Shown here: piece by piece, positions 11,846-22,385 of the stretch | How the letters are laid out: every line of letters begins with the position of its first letter | Position numbering within the stretch: the stretch's first letter is position 1 | Assembly: GCF_000315625.1 (NCBI RefSeq) | Contig: NW_005434631.1 | Coordinates: 35,517 to 99,516, forward strand | Origin: Guillardia theta CCMP2712 | Lineage: Eukaryota; Cryptophyceae; Pyrenomonadales; Geminigeraceae | DNA length: 64,000 nucleotides | Direction of reading: 5' to 3' | Notes under the pieces: generated by a model | Seen by the model: the letters and a program-made list of their open reading frames with translations, nothing else | Told to the model about the DNA's origin: nothing | The model's database searches: none | Position numbers and translations under genes: made by a program

Positions 11846-12979
11846 TCACTCAACACACAAGCATGCAACAGGACTCGCCGTCATCTCGTCCCTCTCATCG
11901 TCCCGCCTCCTTAAGTTGTACCGGAACAGCACCATGTCGAGCTGGTCCAGGAGCACCTGCGCTGAGCGTGAGGAAAGCAAGGAGGAGTTGACGGGTGTCC
12001 GAGCTACTTGAATGCGGTCAGGATGAGGGATTGGTTGATGCTCCTCTCCTGGCTGCTCCGAGGTGGTGCTCCCAGCGTGATACTGATGGAGATTGGCTTC
12101 CAGGAACGAGGCAGAATCTGTAGGTCGCAGCAAGCTTTCGTCGTATTCCCGCAGCTGACCTCTCTTGTTCTCCCTCACTTGGGCTGAATGAGCATGGCGC
12201 ACGAGAATGAAGATGGTCGCAAAAATGGTTATGAACGCAATGAAGATGTAAACCGGTAACACATTCGAGTTCGCGAGGTCCCCGACTTCAGCGCGGCAGA
12301 TCGGAGGTCTCATGTTGACTTCCACTCTCATGCTGCAAGTGAAACCCCACGGACACTTCGCTGCAACCTCACCCGAACATGCAGTTGCGTTGCCATTTGA
12401 GGGAGAAATCTCTACCAGCTCAATGCTGGCAGCGTGAACCTGGACCGGTCGCTCCACCACCCAAGAACAGAACTTGGTGTAGACGCTTTCAGGCAGAGTG
12501 AAGGTTACCCACATGGTGAGAGGATCCCAGTTCCCATCCTCAGAGATGACCTTCCCAACTTCCGAGGCGACGGGCAGGTAGCTCGAGTTCTCCCCGCACC
12601 GTGCTTGCTCGCTCAAGCAGAAGCTGGCATCGTCATTGCAGATCTTGTCAACTGACACCCTGGAGGCATTGACGGAGAGATATCGGCCAAGAGTTTCTCT
12701 GAAAGTGTCATACGGGATCGTCCTCCCATGGCGGATGCACCAACTCGAGAATGGCCTACGTAGAAGAGCGACGATGGTAGGAGACCTTCCTGTTGTCGAT
12801 CCCTCCGAAGATCCGCCTCTGCGATAAGACAGGAGCAGAGTGTTTGCAGCATTGCGCTCCACCAACATCGCAATCAGGGCAAGAATGTACCAGATCTGGA
12901 TTCTCCAGGAGAATCGCATCATCCGCGCCAGCTCGTGCCAATGGCGAGGGCCTGAACCTGAGGGAAGTTTGCGGAACAA
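11846..12979 (-). CDS. Hypothetical membrane protein with two hydrophobic segments
   Basis: No family recognised. The 377-residue frame has an N-terminal signal-anchor-like segment (WYILALIAMLV at about 30-42), then about 190 polar residues with several Cys (e.g. CSGEVAAKCPWGFTC) and N-glycosylation-type NxS/T sites (NASRVS, NSSYLP, NATACS). A strong second transmembrane helix (LPVYIFIAFITIFATIFILV, about 243-262) is followed by a charged tail of roughly 115 residues. This reads as a type I-like protein with a lumenal or extracellular Cys-rich domain and a cytoplasmic tail. Met20/Met21 just before the hydrophobic stretch are alternative starts. The plus-strand frames over it are poorer. Confidence 0.6.
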   Translation of the reverse strand: MFRKLPSGSGPRHWHELARMMRFSWRIQIWYILALIAMLVERNAANTLLLSYRRGGSSEGSTTGRSPTIVALLRRPFSSWCIRHGRTIPYDTFRETLGRYLSVNASRVSVDKICNDDASFCLSEQARCGENSSYLPVASEVGKVISEDGNWDPLTMWVTFTLPESVYTKFCSWVVERPVQVHAASIELVEISPSNGNATACSGEVAAKCPWGFTCSMRVEVNMRPPICRAEVGDLANSNVLPVYIFIAFITIFATIFILVRHAHSAQVRENKRGQLREYDESLLRPTDSASFLEANLHQYHAGSTTSEQPGEEHQPIPHPDRIQVARTPVNSSLLSSRSAQVLLDQLDMVLFRYNLRRRDDERDEMTASPVACLCVE

Positions 12980-13569
12980 ACTTCAGCCTCTTGGTCTGGA
13001 ATATCACAAGGGATACCCAAGGGCGTCTTGTCGTCTTCAGGAGAACAAGCTCTTGTGCAAGATCCGCTCCGTCGCCATCCTCCTTCTCCCCCCCCTCCTC
13101 AGCCCGTCAACGTGGCTTTTGCGTTCCCTTGTCCAGCCATGTCGGCGCAAGGTTTTAGTCAAACTTGACTAAACCCTTTCACTCAATTGGCATTGAGTAC
13201 CCCCACCCACCCAAATAACCAACTTCAAGTATCCACCCCACCACATTTACCCCTCACCCACTACCCCTTGGCCCTACTGCCTCCACCCCCCACCAAAATC
13301 TCTTTCCCCTCCACCATGACATGGCGAAAATGGCGGCCGGAGGAGTAGCGCCCTTGACAAACACTTGCGAGTCTTCATCCTCCTCGTCCTCATCAGCATC
13401 CTCGTTCCTCTCAGTCTCTCTCCCCCCTTGCGGCTGCACTTGACCAGAAGACTGCTGACACGGTTTCTGGGGTTCGACTAGTGCCTGGCTTGCACTGCCC
13501 AGCTCGTTGCTCTCCTTGCCACTTTTCAACCAACATTGAAGCCCTGCTGTCGAACAAACTCTTCCAACC
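12980..13569. other. Intergenic: C-rich low complexity
   Basis: 13190-13330 is C/A-rich with repeated CACCC; 13375-13420 has CCTC/CATC repeats. It lies between divergently transcribed genes and should hold both promoters. No motif could be assigned. Confidence 0.4.
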
Positions 13570-15620
13570 ATGAGGAAGATTCAGTTTCTCCATCTCATGC
13601 TCTTCCTGCTCTTGTTAGCATCTGTGTCAGTTCTATGGTAAATTTGCCAAGATCTGCAAGGTTTGAATCGGAACGACTGATTTTTTGCGATTTGAAAGTA
13701 AAACCGAAGCGGGAAAGGAGGAGAAGAAGAAATCGGAAGAAGCCTCGAAGAAAAAGGAAGAGACGGCCAACACCAAGGTGACAAACTCTTCTCTCAATAC
13801 CAAACGAGCTTTATGCTCCACCTCTCGTTTCTCCCTGTTCTCTTATTGCCCCTCAGATCGAGTGCGACTTCGTGGAGAAGTTGGATCACTACGAAAGGCT
13901 GGGTGTGTCAAGGGATGCAAACGATAAGGAGATCAAGGTAGAAGCAAGTTACAAGGAGCTCTGATGACGAGCTTGTTCACCAGCGAGCGTACAGAAAGCT
14001 CAGCTTGAAGTACCACCCCGACAAGAACACCGGACCGAACAAGGATTGCGCACAAAAGCACTTCATCGCAACAGCCAAGGTACTCCCATTCCTCTGTCTT
14101 TCCCTTCCGTCCCCTCCCCGTCCTCTCCCCCGTTCTCATTTACGCTTGCCTTTCCTGCATCGCGCAGGCTACTTACTTTTCTTCATTCCGGATTCCCTTC
14201 CCGTCCCTCCCTTCCTCCCACCCTCTGATCCTTCTCCTCTACTTCTGACGTATCGACAGGCCTACGAGATTCTCAGCGATGAGCAGAAGAGGAAGCAGTA
14301 TGATACCTTCGGCGACATGGAAAACATGGAGGTCAATATACCAGCCGTCCTCTGCATCCCCGCTCTGACATCGTTGACGCTGCAGAGCGGTCAGGCAGGC
14401 TTCGAGGGCTTTGAGGGCTTTGACCCCTTCAACGTCTTCCAGCAGTTCTTCAACAGGCAGGCGTCGGGCACGAGAGGAGGCAGGGCAGCTGTTTGAGAAG
14501 CAGCGAGACGGGCTGAGAGGGTGTTGGCAGGGTCCTTTCATGCAAGCTCCGGCCCTCAACACCAGCAGTTCTTCTTCTTCGACGAGGGTCCCAACGACTT
14601 TGACATGGCCGACTGCATCAACTACTGCATCCTGCAGTACCGTCAGGTCCTGTCGGCCAGCCCATGGCTGCTTGTGGTGACGCCAGACCGGCAGGCTGGG
14701 TATGTCGGCGACCTGGAGGCTCAATGTCAGCATGAGTGCATGGATCAGATGAACCAGGTGCGGGATGAGCGGCTTTGTCCTCCGTCTATCTCGTCCCTTG
14801 AGAGCTGAGGAGTTGCATCTCCCTTGATCGTTTCTGTCCTCCTTGTGCTCTTTCCTCTCTCCCTTTCCTCCTTCCCTCTCCCTTCCCTCTCTCCTTCTCC
14901 CTCCCCCCTCGATGGATGGTTTTACCTTTTCCCTTGCAGGGACAGGGCCCGGTCTTCGACGGTTTCCAGCAAATGTTCCAAGAAGATCCATTCCAGAACG
15001 CTTATGGGCAGCAATATCACTACATCAATGAGCAACCTGTACTGTATTGCTGTGCTGTCCTCCTTCTCATCACCTTGATTGCTCTCAGTACTACATGGAG
15101 CAGACTTTCGATCCCTTCGACTTTGTGCAGGATGACGGCGGAGGGTTCCAGGCAAGTGGACGAGACGAGGGTCTTGGCTCTTCTCACTCCAAACGTTTGA
15201 CCCTCCAGGGGCAGAGGGCCAACACAAGGGCCAACATCCTCGAGCACATGATGCGAGGAGGAAGTACTACGGGCCCACAGGTGCCTCCGTCTCACCCTCC
15301 TCCTCCGACGTAGCTGAACGCCTTTCGCTCACAGAGGGGGAGAGGACCGCAGGTGATGTACGAGGATCCATACGGCAACCATATGTGGCAGGTTCGACCC
15401 TGCTGTCCTATTTGAACTGTGGACTGACGCGAGGGCTAGGACACTTTCTATGACGAACATCCTGGCTTCGAGTATGCTCAGGTGGACAGAAGAGACCGAG
15501 AAGCTCTTCTTGGTTGTGCTCACGCTGGGCATGCAGGAATTTCCGGGGCCGGGTGGCCGGGGGTCAGCTTCGTCGGGCAAGCGGAATCGAAGGAACAGGG
15601 ACATGTATGATGAGTTCTAG
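13570..15620 (+). CDS. Secretory-pathway J-domain (DnaJ/Hsp40) protein, multi-exon
   Basis: Co-chaperone that stimulates an Hsp70 ATPase, probably in the ER or a derived compartment because the first exon (13570-13637) encodes a signal peptide (MRKIQFLHLMLFLLLLASV). Exons that join in frame: 13699-13777 (Lys/Glu-rich), 13857-13937 (LDHYERLGVSRDANDKEIK), 13984-14079 (RAYRKLSLKYHPDKN, with the essential HPD), 14260-14331 (AYEILSDEQKRKQYDTFG) and one from 14386 (Gly/Phe-rich GFEGFEGFDPFNVFQQFF). Later exons are less certain but carry Phe/Gly/Asp-rich coding such as QQFFFFDEGPNDFD (14566 on), TFDPFDFVQDDGGGF (15105 on) and a basic end near KRNRRNRDMYDEF at 15617. Introns are short and pyrimidine-rich. 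Exon limits after 14450 are tentative, and the last exons could belong to alternative forms. Confidence 0.7.
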
Positions 15621-15874
15621 GAGGAGAGATGACGCGAGTAGATGGCATGGGAAGTAACCGTTGCAGTGACGGGAGGATTGAGTAGTTTTTACATTAGTCT
15701 ACTAATGAAACAGCTAGTTGATACGTGCTGGACCAATCTTGATTCACTGAGGTTGAAACTGGTCAAGGGTGTCCAGACGAGTGCTGAAAGTAATCTTGCG
15801 AACAGATCTTGTGAACGGAAGTTGTCTGTAACAACCTCACATACTTCTGCCATCCCAGTTGTCCTCTAGACTTC

Positions 15875-16468
15875 TTATATCTCATCGCTCATCATGTCGC
15901 ATCGCAGGTACCACTTCAACCAAGAGATGTCTTCGCGCCTCAAACTCTCGTTTCCTGCACCTTCATTCTTCCCTGGGGCCTGATGTTCAGAAGACATCGT
16001 CTCTAAGTGCTGGCTCAGAAATTCAGAGCTCGAGAAGCTCCATGAAGTACTAATTTCCGTTGCATCCGACATGTTCATATCCTCGCCCCAGAGCAAATCC
16101 CCTGCACGAACGTTCCTCTCTGTTGTACCCCCGTCACTCTCGCTGGACGCTCCCTCATTTCTAGATTCATTCTCAGCAGCAACCTCACTACTCCATCGGC
16201 TGAATGGCCATCGGCTGATGCCTAACTTGCGGCAGGCGTGCTTCAAACTTGTGAGCGATATCCCCTGTAAAGCGACAAGCAGTCAAATCCAAGTTTCTTT
16301 CATTCATGCTCAAATGCTTTGAGCGCTCACCAGGTTTGCTGCAGCTTCCTCTTGCTTCAGGTGAAACATTCCTTCCAGCGTTGCTCGATCCAGGTTGACG
16401 TGTTGTCTAGCCTGGATGCTGCAATGGTTGCCTCGTGGTCGTGGAGCGATGCGAATCGAATCCTCCAT
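15875..16468 (-). CDS. Small RWP-RK domain protein
   Basis: RWP-RK proteins are plant, green-algal and protist transcription factors linked to nitrogen responses and gametogenesis. Exon 1 (16468-16331, 46 codons, starting MEDSIRIAPRPRG) ends at a GTGAGC donor; exon 2 runs 16264-15875 after a TTTACAG acceptor, phase 0, intron 66 bp. Across the junction the frame reads EEAAANL then GISLTSLKHACRKLGISRWP, the hallmark of the RWP-RK fold (helix, LK..CR..GI.RWP). The following RK is replaced by FSRWS, so the name-giving basic residues are partly changed. The rest is Ser/Glu-rich. The total is about 175 residues, short for the family (no PB1 or GAF part). Confidence 0.8.
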
Positions 16469-16649
16469 CCTGCCTGCAAGACAAAGGAGGGTGGGATAGT
16501 AGGATTTCTCTTCAAGGTGATGAGGTTACACGAAGTTCGAATCCCGTGTCGACGAAGACGATGCGTCGAAAAGGTTAAAATAAGGGAGCAAGGATGCCGG
16601 GACACTGGAGTTGCCGATTAGGGTGAGGGTTGACAATAGCGTTCTAGAG

Positions 16650-16715
16650 AAGGCGAGAGGAGAGAGGAGACAGGAGAGAGGAGAGAGGAGAGGAAGGAGA
16701 CAGGAGAGAGGAGAG

Positions 16716-16798
<83 letters not shown>

Positions 16799-16830
16799 GA
16801 GAGGAGAGAGGAGAGAGGAGAGAGGAGAGT
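16650..16830 (+). repeat. GGAGACA / GGAGAGA 7-bp minisatellite
   Basis: Purine-only tandem array; 16727-16798 is almost pure GGAGACA, flanked by GGAGAGA variants. The open frames through it on both strands are compositional artefacts. Confidence 0.95.
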
Positions 16831-17609
16831 GCGCGCTGGGGAGGAGGGGGTGAGATACGAAGAGCAGGATAGAGCTCCTGGAGGAAGAAGAAGGTGCAGA
16901 TGGGGCCAAGAGTGGCTCGAGGGAACGAGTGCGCAGGGGAAAAAGGTGTGCTTTGACGAATTGGTTACACCCTATCACCCCCTTTTCAACATTCAGATTG
17001 GAGGGTGGGGTACACATTAATTTAGTAAAGAGGGGGTGGAAGGGGTGGTCAGGCACAACAGGGTGAGTTGGGGTGGGGTGGTTCAACCATGGGCGGTGGA
17101 AAAAGGGGCATAAGTGAGAATTCCAACGAGAGGGTAGGAGCTTCATCTTCTGAACTTAAGGACTGACTTATACTTTCATGGACCTTTGGGAGGGATAATC
17201 GGCCGGGTCATCCCTTCAAACAAGGATCCTCAGCCCCCCTCCTCACACGACCCCAACTTTACTTAAGGTAGGACCCCTGCAGCTAAATACAGAGGTGTGT
17301 AATAGGCAACCCCTCCATTTTACCAAAAACTACCCTACCACCCATCAGGCCCTGTCCTCTTAAAAACCACCCACCCCAAGAACAAGGCTCTTCATCTCTC
17401 TGGTATCTCTGGACCACAAAAATTAAATAATCCTGCCTAAAAATATTTTTTGCCATTTGCAACCCTCCGGTCAGCCACCCACCCTACTTCAGCACCTTTA
17501 TCTTATGCCTCCCTCACTCCCTGGACTCCGCGAGCCTCACAGAGTCAGCCGCCCTTTTAGCCTTCTGACACTCGAGTAAAAGGCCCTTACATCCTACCTT
17601 ACTGCAGAC
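16831..17609. other. Intergenic: G/C-skewed low-complexity DNA
   Basis: Patches of GGGGTGG (17010-17100) and ACCCACC (17320-17380), similar in style to 9.6-10.0 kb. No gene, RNA or element could be recognised. Confidence 0.4.
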
Positions 17610-19200
17610 TGCTGCACCGACACATGCAAAGCAAGTACCCCTACCCACCTTGTTGGCTATCACACGAAGTTGCGTCTAGGAGAGGGCGAGGCCGACGAGG
17701 CCGCAGTGTTGCCTCGCCGGGCGGCTTCGACCCCGGGCCCTTGCTGCTCCGAGCCTATGACCCGTATCGATCTATCGTCGAGGTATGCCCACCAAGATTC
17801 GGCCCTGGCAACTCAGGCCGTGCCGTGTGACGAGTGGCGGTCTTTTCTAGACTTTTTACTCGGATGATGACCGGGAACTTTCGTGGGAGGGGGGGGATCT
17901 CGGGCTGTAGGGGCAACCGTCAGTGTAACAGAGCAGGTCGGCCTCTGAAGTTAGCCGGACGAGGCCTTGAAACATCTCGATCTCAAGGTTGTCAGACGGC
18001 TGCCACGTGAGGATGGCCCCGGGCCGCGGCGTGACACTCAGGCGTGACTGCTCTCGTTCCAATCAGCGGCGCCGGGGGCCGGCGGGGGGCCGGGCCCGGC
18101 CGCCGCCGCCGGGCCGCGGGCAACCGTCAGCCTCCGATCCGTCAACAGCCTGCTACGGTACTGATTTTTCACCGTTAACTTTGAGTAAAAGCCTGTCCTC
18201 GACTCAGTGACTCTGCCCCACAGAGTCTCCTGATTGTCCTCGTATCGGATTTTTAATTTAACTTTGAGTAAAAGTGCCAGTCTCGCCCCAGCTGAGCGGC
18301 CCGGCGGCCCGGCCGGGCGGGCGGCCGCCTCCGACTCGCCGGGTCGGAGCGTACGGTCGCCCGCCGGCTGAAGGCTCGGACTCAGAGTACACGCCGGGCG
18401 GTCCGATCAGCGTGACCGACCGGCGCCGGCGCCGGCGGGCCGGGTGCCGCATTGCCACCCGCCAAAGGCCTTTCTTCCCATCATCGCCAGCACTGATGGC
18501 CTCTTGCAGGACGATGCGTTGCGCTTTCTGTGGTGGCTGGCGGATCGCTCGGCGAACAAGGAAACGCCTCGCAAGACGTCTCAAACGGTGATCCGACTTG
18601 CAAACGCATCCGATCACCAGGAGCGGCGTCTCATTCCAGTTCGGCGGCGGCCACCGCGACCGACATCGCTGGCATGGCCGCGCGGGCGGGAACTTGTCCT
18701 GCGCGCCGTTATTCTCTTCTCGCCGTTTGGCCTGTGCGACAGTGTCAGGGTCAAGCCGCGCCCTCCTTGACTCTCAGGGGCCTTATTGTCCTCGTACTAT
18801 CACTTATTTTTAACTTAACTTTGAGTAAAGACAGTCAGACAGTTACACTTGGCAGTACCGTACTGTAGTCAGGAGGCTGTACTATGCTGAGAGCCCGGGT
18901 CAGGGTCGGCGTCCGAGAAAGTCGGGGCCCCGGCGGGCAGGCGGCAGGGCAGGCGGCTCACAGCGGCCGCCGCCCGCCGGGCCCGGCCCGCCGCTGTCGC
19001 CCTGAAGCTTCAAGTTCTCTTCTCGCCGTATGGCCTGTGCGACAGCGTCCAATCAGGTCAAGCCTCCTCTCAGTCTACTCTCGGAGGGCCCCCTGAGGCT
19101 GCTCCGAGCGGCTCTGAGGGCCCGGCCTGCGATGATTGTACGGTCCGACGAGGCTCGTACCGTAGTACCGTGATTTTTAACTTAACCGTTTGAGTAAACG
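17610..19200. repeat. Cluster of a GC-rich dispersed repeat with an AT-rich end motif
   Basis: At least four partial copies lie head to tail. Each ends in a conserved AT-rich motif around TTAACTTTGAGTAAA (18168, 18250, 18810) or its variant TTAACCGTTTGAGTAAA (19170), often preceded by ATTGTCCTCGTA. Between these ends are GGCC/CGCCGG-rich blocks (18060-18120, 18290-18440, 18890-18990). Related copies occur at 2.27-2.6 kb (inverted) and about 22.63-23.05 kb. No transposase frame, terminal inverted repeat or target-site duplication could be defined, so the class is unknown. Confidence 0.65.
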
Positions 19201-19468
19201 TCAGTGTGGGGATGAGGGTATGGGGGAGAAGGGGCGGCCGCTATCAGGCGGGTTGAGTGAAATGGGCGATGAGGAGATGGCGGAGGGAGGGAGCGGAGGG
19301 GAGGAAGAGAGGCGAGAGGGAGGGGGGAAGGAAGCAAGGGATGAAGAATGCATGAGGAGAACAACGTCAAGAGCGGACAAGAGGAGTAGGAGAAGACGGG
19401 GATGGGAAAGAGGCGGTGTGAGGTCCAGCTCAGCTCCTTGTCCCCTTATATGTCTCGGTGGTTGGGTG

Positions 19469-20721
19469 ATGCTACTTGCCTTGGCGACTGGACTTCAGGT
19501 GGGGGAGGGAGGAGGAGGAATCGACGCGAGATACCAGGGAGTAAGAGCGCAGAGTCATACTGCCAGCCCATTTCTTGCCAAGGTCGTTCCAGAAAGATCC
19601 CGATGGGCTTGGGGGGCAGAACCTCCAGGATCATTGCATGAGGGCATCCTGATGGGGCACACGAGCATGAGACTCGGGAGAGGATCGCAGCAAAGAGGCT
19701 GCACGGATGATACGTGCTTGGATCTGAGTCAACCAGAGCCATCTGTGCTGAGAAATCGCTGTCAAGGGGAGCGCAAAGAACTGGCATGGTTGCCGGGCAT
19801 GGCGCCGAGCAGCCTCACGAACAAGTTTGTGAAGCGTCACCATGGGGGGAGGGTGTGTAAGATGAGGAAGCGAGAACCTGTGCTGCAGAACAGAAGAGGA
19901 GCGGCGTGTCTTGGCATGCAGGAGGATGCAGACAACGAGCGGAGGCCCGAGTCCATGTACGTGCAGCTACTGCAGAGAGTCTACCGGGCGAACTTTGGCA
20001 TCGACATCAAGGATGAGGCACAGCTCTTTGACGAGCTCGAGGAGGAGGGGAGAGGCTCTGGTGGCGTCGAGGAGCAGCAGAGCTCTTCGAGGAGGAGGCT
20101 CCTGTCCACTGTCGCCTCGATCCTGATTGCTGCCTGGACTCTAACGCTACTGCCATCCCCTAGGGTGCTGGCGGGAGACTTCGATGCTGGAGACTTCCAG
20201 AAGGGAGAGACGGTCTTGTTGGACGTGAAGAAAGCAAGAGAGTCGTGCAGCGACGGGTGGGCGATGAACTGGAGGACGACGGGGAAGGCGAGCGTGTGTC
20301 TGGAGGCGGACGGCTGTCTCTGGAGGAAGGTGGAGTTCGGGAGGGGGTCGAACTTCTACGAGCAGAGCTTCCGCAAGGCAGAGGAGACTTACTCTGTCTC
20401 CTTCATCAACTACCTCGCCAGGTTCGTCCTCAACTACGACAGCAGGTGGCAGGAGTGGTGGAGCATCCGGCAGCGGGCCCTACGCCCAGACTTCAACGAG
20501 CAGCAGGTGGCAGAGCAGCTGGGCAAGGAGCTGAGGAGGTTCTCGGGGAGCGTCGAGTACGGGCTGGGAAGATACTCGGGGGAGGAGGGGGTGAAGAGAC
20601 TGTTTGCAGAGCTCCAGCTGCACTACGGGGACATGGGGTATGAGGTGAACCGTCAGCTGGTGTCAGCGTTCGCGCTGCTCGAGGTGAGGAAGGAAAGGAG
20701 GAGGGAGGAGGGGGGGGGGGA
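19469..20721 (+). CDS. Probable plastid (lumen-targeted) protein of unknown function, cut by gap
   Basis: The frame is convincing from about 19920 on (QEDADNERRPESMYVQLLQR). It contains a lumen-type transfer signal: twin/triple Arg then a hydrophobic stretch and an Ala-x-Ala-like cleavage site (RRRLLSTVASILIAAWTL ... RVLAGD). After it come a soluble, Trp/Tyr/Arg-rich region (SFINYLARFVLNYDSRWQEWW) and a Glu/Arg-rich helix region. The exon ends at 20683 in a GTGAGG donor and the rest is lost in the gap. The start is uncertain: a Met at 19469 begins a hydrophobic MLLALATGLQ that could be an ER signal peptide of a complex-plastid leader. Sequence before it is G-rich and doubtful. No enzyme family was recognised. 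Confidence 0.5.
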
Positions 20722-20821
20722 NNNNNNNNNNNNNNNNNNNNNNNNNNNNNNNNNNNNNNNNNNNNNNNNNNNNNNNNNNNNNNNNNNNNNNNNNNNNNNN
20801 NNNNNNNNNNNNNNNNNNNNN
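20722..20821. other. Assembly gap (100 N)
   Basis: One hundred Ns, a typical placeholder for unknown size. It removes the 3' parts of both the plus-strand plastid-type gene and the minus-strand EGF gene. Its position at the edge of a near-identical tandem array suggests the array could not be assembled. Confidence 0.99.
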
Positions 20822-22085
20822 GTTGCACCGCCCGTTCCCGCTGCAGTTCTTGAGCATGTCGCACTCCTCCGTGCAGCTCGCTCCGTACGAGTTCCTCCCG
20901 CACACTCCTCCTCCTCCGCCGCCCCCGCCCGTCCCCTCTGAGCAGCTCGTCCCGCTATACCCCTCGTAGCAGTCGCACTCCCCCGTCAGCCCGTTGCACC
21001 GCCCGTTCCCGCTGCAGTTCTTGAGCATGTCGCACTCCTCCGTGCAGCTCGCTCCGTACGAGTTCCTCCCGCACACTCCTCCTCCTCCGCCGCCCCCGCC
21101 CGTCCCCTCTGAGCAGCTCGTCCCGCTATACCCCTCGTAGCAGTCGCACTCCCCCGTCAGCCCGTTGCACCGCCCGTTCCCGCTGCAGTTCTTGAGCATG
21201 TCGCACTCCTCCGTGCAGCTCGCTCCGTACGAGTTCCTCCCGCACACTCCTCCTCCTCCTCCGCCGCCCCCGCCCGTCCCCTCTGAGCAGCTCGTCCCGC
21301 TATACCCCTCGTAGCAGTCGCACTCCCCCGTCTGCCCGTTGCACCGCCCGTTCCCGCTGCAGTTCTTGAGCATGTCGCACTCCTCCGTGCAGCTCGCTCC
21401 GTACGAGTTCCTCCCGCACACTCCTCCTCCTCCTCCTCCTCCTCCGCCCCCGCCCGTCCTCTCTGAGCAGCTCGTCCCGCTATACCCCTCGTAGCAGTCG
21501 CACTCCCCCGTCAGCCCGTTGCACCGCCCGTTCCCGCTGCAGTTCTTGAGCATGTCGCACTCCTCCGTGCAGCTCGCTCCGTACGAGTTCCTCCCGCACA
21601 CTCCTCCTCCTCCGCCTCCCCCGCCCCGCCCGTCCCCTCTGAGCAGCTCGTCCCGCTATACCCCTCGTAGCAGTCGCACTCCCCCGTCTGCCCGTTGCAC
21701 CGCCCGTTCCCGCTGCAGTTCTTGAGCATGTCGCACTCCTCCGTGCAGCTCGCTCCGTACGAGTTCCTCCCGCACACTCCTCCTCCTCCTCCTCCTCCTC
21801 CGCCGCCCCCGCCCGTCCCCTCTGAGCAGCTCGTCCCGCTATACCCCTCGTAGCAGTCGCACTCCCCCGTCAGCCCGTTGCACCGCCCGTTCCCGCTGCA
21901 GTTCTTGAGCATGTCGCACTCCTCCGTGCAGCTCGCTCCGTACGAGTTCCTCCCGCACACTCCTCCTCCTCCGCCGCCCCCGCCCGTCCCCTCTGAGCAG
22001 CTCGTCCCGCTATACCCCTCGTAGCAGTCGCACTCCCCCGTCAGCCCGTTGCACCGCCCGTTCCCGCTGCAGTTCTTGAGCATGT
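20822..22085 (-). repeat. Tandem 171-183-bp EGF-coding repeat with variable polyGly linker
   Basis: The landmark GTTGCACC recurs at 20822, 20993, 21164, 21338, 21518, 21694, 21877 and 22048. Spacings of 171, 171, 174, 180, 176, 183 and 171 bp reflect CCT/CTC triplet slippage in the Gly linker; the 176-bp unit is out of frame. Confidence 0.95.
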
Positions 22086-22385
22086 CGCAGATCAAATCAC
22101 AGCCAGTTGCATATTGATTTCTTGCGCAGATGGACTGTTGGATGGCGTTGGATGTGTTGAATGTAATGTTGAATTGAATGGTAATGGTTGTGTTAGTTGT
22201 TGGATACCATTTGTCTTCTGTCACATTGCTGGCCTAAGAAAGAGTATTTTCAAAAATCAAAGTTGTTGTGAAAGGATTGGAAAGATTTTACCTGGTTGAG
22301 GTTGAAGATTCCGAGAAGCAGCAAGATGGCGAAGGAGATTCTCAGTCTGAGAGGATTCCTGCGTTGGATGGGATTAGTACGTTTG
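20822..22385 (-). CDS. Second secreted EGF-repeat protein (3' end in gap)
   Basis: Minus-strand paralogue of the gene at the left edge. A hydrophobic leader (ISFAILLLLGIFNLNQ) is coded just before a GTAAAA donor at 22291. The next exon starts at 22233 after TTTCTTAG (intron 58 bp) with a Thr/Asn-rich segment, then a divergent CDLICDMLKNCSGNGRC module and eight EGF modules up to the gap. Each has six Cys and CDCYEGYSGTSC, joined by polyglycine linkers of varying length. Near 21615-21635 the linker DNA has two extra bases compared with sister units, breaking the frame. Upstream of 22370 the true start Met is unclear; a TTTCTCACAG acceptor near 22395 suggests another 5' exon. Extracellular, probably adhesive or surface-coat. 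Confidence 0.7.

Noticed and set aside
16526-17146. Minus-strand open frame with Leu/Ser/Cys/Pro repeats
   Set aside because: It is the translation of the GGAGACA minisatellite and its flanks.
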